A stretch of DNA of 13,348 nucleotides from Pirellulales bacterium (GTDB lineage: Bacteria > Planctomycetota > Planctomycetia > Pirellulales > JALHLM01): NCBI GenBank assembly GCA_022844585.1, contig JALHLM010000111.1:1-13348 (forward strand). Direction: 5' to 3'. Of the stretch, positions 5,318-11,000 are shown piece after piece. A program made the translations under genes and the position numbers. Position 1 is the first letter of the stretch. Each line of letters starts with the position of its first letter. The notes beneath the pieces are model-generated. The model saw only the letters and a program-made list of their open reading frames with translations, did not search any database and was not told the DNA's origin.

Positions 5318-6478
5318 ATGACCGCCAGGATCGGACCATGGATCGCCGCCGCGGTGGTGGGCGCCGTCGCGCTCCTGGTCTGTCTGTGCCTCGCCGAATT
5401 CGTGCCCGTGGAATATCGCGCTTCCGGCCGGGTCCGAGTTCCCCGAGCGGCTTTGCGGTCGTTGGACGAATTCTGGCCGGACGCGTCGCGCGTGAATCGC
5501 TGGCTCGCGCAGCCCCTGCCAGTGCGACCGATCGTCGAGGCCAAGTTGACCGGTGACGACGACAATCCGCCGCAAATCGTCGTCGCGGCGCGCGGGCCAG
5601 ACGCAGAGGCGGTGACCTTCGCCGTGAACGAAGTGCTCGACGCAGCCCAATTCGAGTTGCGAGGCGAAGGGTTGCGATTCACTGACGAGCGTCATCGCGC
5701 GCTGCTGACGTTGTTGCATCACGCCCGCGCCGAACGGGCCCGGGCGCAGCGCGATCTCGATGAACACGTCGCCCAGCGCTTGAAGGCACCGCCAGAAGCA
5801 CCGCCCTCGGCGCCGGTAGTGATGGCACCGCAACCGGCAATCGCGCCGCCGGTTCAAGGTCCGGTCGTGGAGCGACGCAATCCGCTCTGGGACGATCTCG
5901 CCCGGCAAGTCGGCGAGTTGGAAGGACGTCGCGCCGGTTTGCTGCTGACAATGACTCCGGCGCATCCGGTGATTCGCGACTTGGATTGGCGACTGGCGCA
6001 GTTACGCGACCAGTTACATTCCAGCCCGGAATTCACCGGGGGCGCGAATTCGCCGATCGTCAATCAACTGCCTCCGGTTGTCGCGAACACGGAACAGGCC
6101 GCGCCTCCGGTCGCACCGCCAGTTGCCGCGCCCGCGCCATCGGACAGTGAAACGCTGCAGGAACTGCGCAAGCGGGTCGCGGCAGCGGATCGCCAGCTCG
6201 GCATCGCGGTGCAACAAGAGCGCGACGCCTGGCAGGAACTTTCCGCCTTGCGCGTCGAGCTACAAACCTGCGTCACCAGCGCCGTCATTCCGACCAAGCC
6301 GGATGAATTGACCGGTCGCGAGCAGATCCGTTGGGGCGGCGCTCTCCTAGCTCTATCACTGGCCGGCGCGACCTTCTGGCGCAAACAGCCCCGCCGCAAA
6401 GTCCTCCGCAGCACCGAAGAAGTCCGCCGCACCCTGGGCGTGCCGGTTCTCGGCAAGCTATCCACGCTGAGCCGGTAA
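5318..6478 (+). CDS. Wzz-like polysaccharide chain-length/co-polymerase type membrane protein
   Basis: Likely inner-membrane protein of the Wzz/GumC type that helps set chain length or export of a polysaccharide; this is inferred from architecture. The 386-residue product has an N-terminal transmembrane helix (about 6-27), a short ordered region, charged predicted coiled coils (about 123-155, 187-233, 276-318), two proline/alanine-rich linkers (157-183, 252-275), a second transmembrane helix (about 339-354) and a cytoplasmic tail. Supporting signatures are TPAHPVIRDLDWRLAQLRDQL-like heptads at 213-233 and the tail STEEVRRTLGVPVLGKLS, resembling the linker joining Wzz domains to BY-kinases. 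No kinase domain follows: the protein stops 32 residues after the helix. Divergent from the methyltransferase, 226 bases apart; no convincing promoter seen in the gap. Confidence 0.65.
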   Translation: MTARIGPWIAAAVVGAVALLVCLCLAEFVPVEYRASGRVRVPRAALRSLDEFWPDASRVNRWLAQPLPVRPIVEAKLTGDDDNPPQIVVAARGPDAEAVTFAVNEVLDAAQFELRGEGLRFTDERHRALLTLLHHARAERARAQRDLDEHVAQRLKAPPEAPPSAPVVMAPQPAIAPPVQGPVVERRNPLWDDLARQVGELEGRRAGLLLTMTPAHPVIRDLDWRLAQLRDQLHSSPEFTGGANSPIVNQLPPVVANTEQAAPPVAPPVAAPAPSDSETLQELRKRVAAADRQLGIAVQQERDAWQELSALRVELQTCVTSAVIPTKPDELTGREQIRWGGALLALSLAGATFWRKQPRRKVLRSTEEVRRTLGVPVLGKLSTLSR

Positions 6479-6491
6479 ACGGCGACGAGAG

Positions 6492-6685
6492 CAATTGAAC
6501 CGCAGAGACGCTGAGACGCGGAGGATTTAACCGCGAAATACGCGAAATGGCGCGAAAAAGAAGCCTACAGAGTTGAGTTGGTGATAACAGCAGCGTCGCA
6601 ATACGCTGACCTTTTCGCGCCATTTCTCGTATTTCGCGGTTAAATCTCCAACCCTCTGCGTCTCCGCGCCTCTGCGGTTCAATTG
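6492..6685. repeat. Long imperfect inverted repeat between convergent genes
   Basis: The arms run from about 6492-6559 and 6612-6685. Both contain CAATTGAACCGCAGAG at the outer end and TTAACCGCGAAATACG then GAAATGGCGCGAAAA at the inner end, joined by a less matched AGACGC-type segment. The centre is about 50 bases. It fills nearly all of the space between the Wzz-like gene and the minus-strand hypothetical gene and could act on both transcripts. The outer and inner halves look like two separate repeat types placed side by side. Confidence 0.8.
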
Positions 6686-6695
6686 GCAAAGACGC

Positions 6696-7364
6696 TTAGG
6701 GGATCAGGAAGATCAGCCCGGTCACCGCGGCGCCTTCTACCAGTGCCGCATCCCAGCGGAGGGGTGGGCGGTGGATTTGGAACGGCGTGTAGCTGCCCGG
6801 GCGGGCGTGGCCGAGCGTGTAGATGCAGGTGCCTGGGCGATCGACCGCCATCTTGTAGGGCAGCAACGGTAGCGTGCTAAAGAAGTGCGCTCCAGAGACC
6901 GCCGGTTGCAACACGCCCAGCGAATAGCCGTAGCGCTCCAGGTTCACCTCCTCGAAGTACAACGGGCCGTGGCAGAACGCGGAGGCCTGCCAGTAGTAGC
7001 CGTAGCTCCAACCCGCGGCTTCGAGATTCGGTTGATCGGTATACTCGCCAGCCGCTTCCATGTACGGGGCGGCGACGTTCTCGGGGAAGCCTCCGGCCGG
7101 CGCGGCGGTGTCGAGCGTCACGGCGCCGATCGGTTTGAGGTCCCAAGCCTCGGCGGACGGGAGCGGGCGCGGCTCTGAGCCGGCCGGCAACTCTTCGACC
7201 GCGGCATCGTCGGCTTGTGCCGCCGATCGTGCGGGTGGAGTGGCCGATGACGGACCAAGTATGCGCAGCCGATTGGGCTCGCCGGCCGCGGCCATGCCCG
7301 ACCAGGCGATGGCCAGCAGCATCATCTCCAACCGCAGCGACATCCAGCGCCGACCCGTGGCCAT
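6696..7364 (-). CDS. Secreted or membrane-anchored hypothetical protein with Cys/aromatic-rich core
   Basis: Function unknown. The 222-residue product starts with a short basic region and a hydrophobic signal-type segment (about 12-27, ending MAAAG). A variable Ala/Pro-rich stretch (30-90) follows, then a dense core (about 111-200) rich in Tyr, Trp, His and Pro, with FCHGPLYFEEVNLERYGYS and CIYTLGHARPGSYTPFQ. The two cysteines (131 and 180) could form a disulphide. It ends in a hydrophobic helix (GAAVTGLIFLIP). I recognise the core pattern as of a kind recurring in planctomycete hypothetical proteins, from memory and not from a search. ATG 7364 is chosen because AGGGAGG lies 9 bases before it; the ATG at 7373 touches that site and the TTG at 7385 precedes it. 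Confidence 0.75.
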   Translation of the reverse strand: MATGRRWMSLRLEMMLLAIAWSGMAAAGEPNRLRILGPSSATPPARSAAQADDAAVEELPAGSEPRPLPSAEAWDLKPIGAVTLDTAAPAGGFPENVAAPYMEAAGEYTDQPNLEAAGWSYGYYWQASAFCHGPLYFEEVNLERYGYSLGVLQPAVSGAHFFSTLPLLPYKMAVDRPGTCIYTLGHARPGSYTPFQIHRPPLRWDAALVEGAAVTGLIFLIP

Positions 7365-7690
7365 GCGAACCATCCTCCCTGACAACCAGCGCGCCGCGGT
7401 ACAGGCGGCGCGTCGCGATCCATCGCTAGCGGAAGCACAAACGTTCCGCTTGGCATACGTGTTTTCGTCGTTGCATGGCGCAACGCATTGACCGACGGCG
7501 GCGCGGCCGTTCGACCGTTGCCTCGCGCCCGCACGGAATTGCAGGCTCAGGCGTTGCCACGCGCGCCGCCGGAATGACCGGACAACGGGGTCCTGCGGGC
7601 TTTACCGACCGCGCGGGGCATGTGTGAATGGTTATGCCGCGTGGCGAAACCGGAGGATCGACGACTGTGAGCGAAAGATGTCCACTCCAG
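7365..7690. other. Divergent intergenic stretch without a recognisable gene
   Basis: Apart from the minus-strand ribosome site at 7374-7380 I see no convincing gene here. One small hairpin is present: AGCGGAA (7428-7434) pairs with TTCCGCT (7444-7450) around a 9-base loop, within the presumed leader of the minus-strand gene. Short open frames crossing the stretch have no start signals and unconvincing composition. No good promoter for the minus-strand gene was found. Confidence 0.5.
7374..7380 (-). promoter_or_regulatory. Ribosome binding site (AGGGAGG, minus strand)
   Basis: Strong Shine-Dalgarno on the minus strand, 9 bases before the ATG at 7364. It overlaps the open frame that extends further upstream, so it decides the start of the hypothetical gene. 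Confidence 0.7.
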
Positions 7691-7693
7691 GTT

Positions 7694-7861
7694 TTCACCA
7701 CGGAGGACACGGAGAGCACGGAGGACGGAGCAGAGCGAGCGTGAGATGAGTCCGGACTACCAAGGCAATTTGAAGTACGTTTGAGTTGCACGAGTTTGGT
7801 GACACTGAGTGACCCACCTCTTTCCTCCCCCCTCCGTGTCCTCCGTGTTCTCCGTGGTGAA
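7694..7861. repeat. Inverted repeat of CACGGAGGA type
   Basis: Arms 7694-7724 and 7831-7861 are 31 bases each and pair with 28 of 31 matches around a spacer of about 106 bases. Each arm is itself a tandem series of ACGGAG(G/A)AC-like units. It resembles a dispersed intergenic repeat and lies upstream of the promoter of the giant gene. Confidence 0.75.
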
Positions 7862-7865
7862 TCCT

Positions 7866-7900
7866 CCCGGCAAAGCGCCGATGGCGCAAAGACGGCCGGG
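7866..7900 (+). other. Compact nested hairpin with GGCAAA...GCAAAG
   Basis: Outer stem CCCGGC (7866-7871) pairs with GCCGGG (7895-7900). Inner stem GCGCC (7875-7879) pairs with GGCGC (7883-7887) over a GAT triloop. The inner stem is flanked by AAA and AAAGACG. It lies 12 bases before the -35 box of the predicted promoter. The GGCAAA-stem-GCAAAG arrangement faintly recalls the core of c-di-GMP-I (GEMM) riboswitches, but the second helical domain is not apparent. Confidence 0.45.
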
Positions 7901-7912
7901 CGTAGCGAATAT

Positions 7913-7942
7913 TTGACACTTTCCGCAAATCTTCGTGATAAT
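7913..7942 (+). promoter_or_regulatory. Sigma70-type promoter of the PKD-repeat gene
   Basis: A perfect -35 TTGACA (7913-7918), an 18-base spacer and -10 GATAAT (7937-7942, five of six to TATAAT). Transcription would start around 7949, giving a leader of about 100 bases before the GTG at 8051. Its presence within the upstream extension of the open frame argues against translation from 7781. Confidence 0.6.
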
Positions 7943-8035
7943 GAATCTTCCGGGGCGCGACGGACGAAGCTTTCTGTTACGGGCTGCCGCGCACTGCTCG
8001 CATTGCGCGCGCTCCGGCAAACCTTGACGATTCTC

Positions 8036-8042
8036 CGGGAGG
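8036..8042 (+). promoter_or_regulatory. Ribosome binding site of the PKD-repeat gene (CGGGAGG)
   Basis: GGGAGG within 8036-8042 lies 8 bases before GTG 8051. It fixes the start of the giant gene, which otherwise has an open frame back to 7781. Confidence 0.7.
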
Positions 8043-8050
8043 CAGAGCCC

Positions 8051-11000
8051 GTGCATTGGCGATCGTGGATCCGCGACGGCTGGCTCGGCACTCAATTGGG
8101 CCTCCGGAAGCGTCGCCCCCCGCGGGACGACGGCCGGATTCGCGGCTGGCGGGTGCGCCGGCTGGAAGAACGTCGCGTCCTGTCGGTAACGTCCGTCGAG
8201 GCCGGTCCCAATCAGGCCGGCGTCACCGAGGGGACGCAGGTCAACGTCAATGCGACGTTCGTCGACGACGACGTGCCGGGTAACAATCCGCACACCGCGA
8301 CCATCGACTGGGGCGATGGCAGTACGGCGACGGCCGGCGTCGTCGACGAACCGAACGGCCCGAATGACGGTGAAGTGACTGGGTCGCACTTCTATGCGGA
8401 CGATGGCATCTACACCGTGACGGTCACTGTGACCGGTGACGACAACACCTTCCAGACGGATACGTTCACCGTCACGGTGGTGAACGGGGCCCCCACGGTC
8501 ACCGCGACGACCGATCAGACGGTCGACGAAGGAACGCCGATTTCAATCACCAACATCGGCACGTTCAGCGACCCCGGGTACGACACGCCGCCCGCCGGAG
8601 GCGCCGTGGACGAAACCTTCACCTTTACGATCGACTGGGGCGATGGCTCCACGGATAGCGCAGGCACAGCAACCATCGACACTCCCGGTAGCGGCGGAAG
8701 TCCCACACTGGGCTCCTTCGACGGCACGCATGAGTATGCCGACGACGGCGTCTATACCGTGACGATCACCGTCACGGACGACAATGGCGGAACCAACTCG
8801 GACACGTTCACCATCACGGTGAACAACGTCGCGCCCACGTTGACGGCGACGACGAATCGCACGACGGACGAGGGGACGCCGATCTCGATCACCAATATCG
8901 GCACCTTCACCGATCCTGGTTACGACACGCCGCCGGCCGGCGGCGCGGTAAATGAAACCTTCACGTTCACGATCGATTGGGGCGACGGTTCGACGGATAG
9001 CGCTGGCACGGCGACGATCGACACGGCGGGCGGCGTCGGCGTGCTAACGGCCGGTTCCTTCGACGGCAGCCACGAGTACGCCGACGACGGCGTTTACACC
9101 GTGACGCTGACGATCACGGACGACGACGGGGATTCCGATACGGCGACGTTCACGATCACGGTCAGTAACATCGCGCCGACGTTGACCGTCGCGACGGACC
9201 GCACGACGGATGAAGGGACGCCGGTTTCGATCCAGGATATCGGCACGTTCACCGATCCCGGCTACGACACGCCCCCGGCGGGCGGCGCGGTGAATGAGAC
9301 GTTCACGTACACGATCGATTGGGGCGACGGTTCGACCGACAGCGCCGGCACGGCGACGATCGATACGGCGGGCGGCGTCGGCGTGCTGACACAAGGCTCC
9401 TTCGACGGCAGCCACGAGTATGCCGACGACGGCGTGTACACGGTTACGGTGACGATCACCGATGACGACGGCGATTCCGACACGGCGACCTTTACGATCA
9501 CCGTGAACAACGTCGCGCCCACGCTGACGGCCACCACCGATCGGACGACCGACGAAGGGACGCAGATCTCGATCACGAACATCGGTACGTTTACCGATCC
9601 CGGCTACGACACGCCCCCGGCGGGTGGCGCGGTCAACGAGACGTTCACCTTCACGATCGACTGGGGCGATGGCTCGACCGACAGCGCCGGTACGGCCACG
9701 ATCGACACGACGGGCGGCGTCGGCGTGTTGACTGCTGGCTCCTTCGACGGCAGCCACACGTACGCGGACAACGGCGTTTACACGGTCACGGTCACGATCA
9801 CCGACGACGACGGCGGCACGGACTCGGCGACGTTCCAGATTACCGTGAACAACGTGGCGCCGACATTGACGGTGAGCAATCGCACGACCGACGAAGGCAC
9901 GCAGGCGACGTTCACGAACATCGGGTCGTTCACCGACCCGGGTTTCAATAACCCGTCGAATCCGATTCCAGGCGGTGAGACGACCGAGACGTTCACCTAC
10001 ACCATTGACTGGGGCGACGGCACGGCTGGCGACGCTGGGTCCGCGACCATCGATACCGCCGGATCCGCGGGCACGCCGACCGCCGGCTCGTTCGACGGCA
10101 GCCACACCTATGCGGACAATGGTATCTATACCGTCACCGTGACCGTCTTCGACGACGACGGCGGCTCGCACCAGCGCACGTTCACGATCACTGTCGCCAA
10201 CGTCGATCCGACATTGACCGTCGTCGGCAATCAAACCGGCACCGAAGACACACTGATTTCGATCACCAACATCGGTTCGTTCAACGACCCGGGCTTCGAC
10301 AACCCCGCGAATCCGATCCCGGGCGGCGAGACAACGGAAACGTTCACGTTCGAGATCGATTGGGACGACGGCTCCGCGAATACCGTGGGATCGGCGACGA
10401 TCGACACGGCGGGCGGAATCGGCGTATTGACCGCCGGCTCGTTCGATGCGTCGCACACCTACACGACGGGCGGCACCTTCACCGTTTCCGTGACGGTTTT
10501 CGACGACGACGGCGGTTCCGATACGCGCACGTTCCAGATCACCGTCGCGGGCATTCCGCCGGTGCTGGTGGTGATTGGCAATCAGAGCACCGACGAAGGA
10601 ACGCAGATCGCGCTGAATCCCGTCGGCAGCTACACCAACGTCGACCCCAACGCGACGCATACCGCCACGATCGATTGGGGCGATGGCACCACGACGCCCG
10701 GCGTCATCGTCGAAGGGGGCGGCGCGGGCACGATCTCCGGCAGCCACACCTACGCCGACGACGGCATTTACACCGTCACCGTCACGGTCTTCGACAACGA
10801 CAACGATTCCGACTCCGGGCAATTCACGATTACCGTCGGCAACGTTGCGCCCACGCTAACCGTGGTCGTGAATCAGGGTGCGAACGAAGGCGTGCAGGTC
10901 TCGATCGTCGACATCGGCACGTTTACCGATCCCGGCTTCGATACGCCCCCGGCGGGCGGCGCGGTCAACGAGACGTTCACCTACACGATCGATTGGGGCG

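Noticed and set aside
5092..5682. Upstream extension of the RNA methyltransferase on the minus strand
   Set aside because: The family N-terminus begins at MELITSLQNPRVK (5091); upstream residues are low-complexity and run antisense into the next gene.
7781..8050. Upstream extension of the giant protein from TTG 7781
   Set aside because: It translates an inverted repeat and a promoter; the strong ribosome site and GTG at 8051 fit better.
9044..10822. Long open frame on the minus strand (592 codons) inside the giant gene
   Set aside because: It is the antisense shadow of repetitive GC-rich codons of the PKD repeats; its product is a periodic Arg/Val/Asp-rich sequence and it lacks its own start signals.
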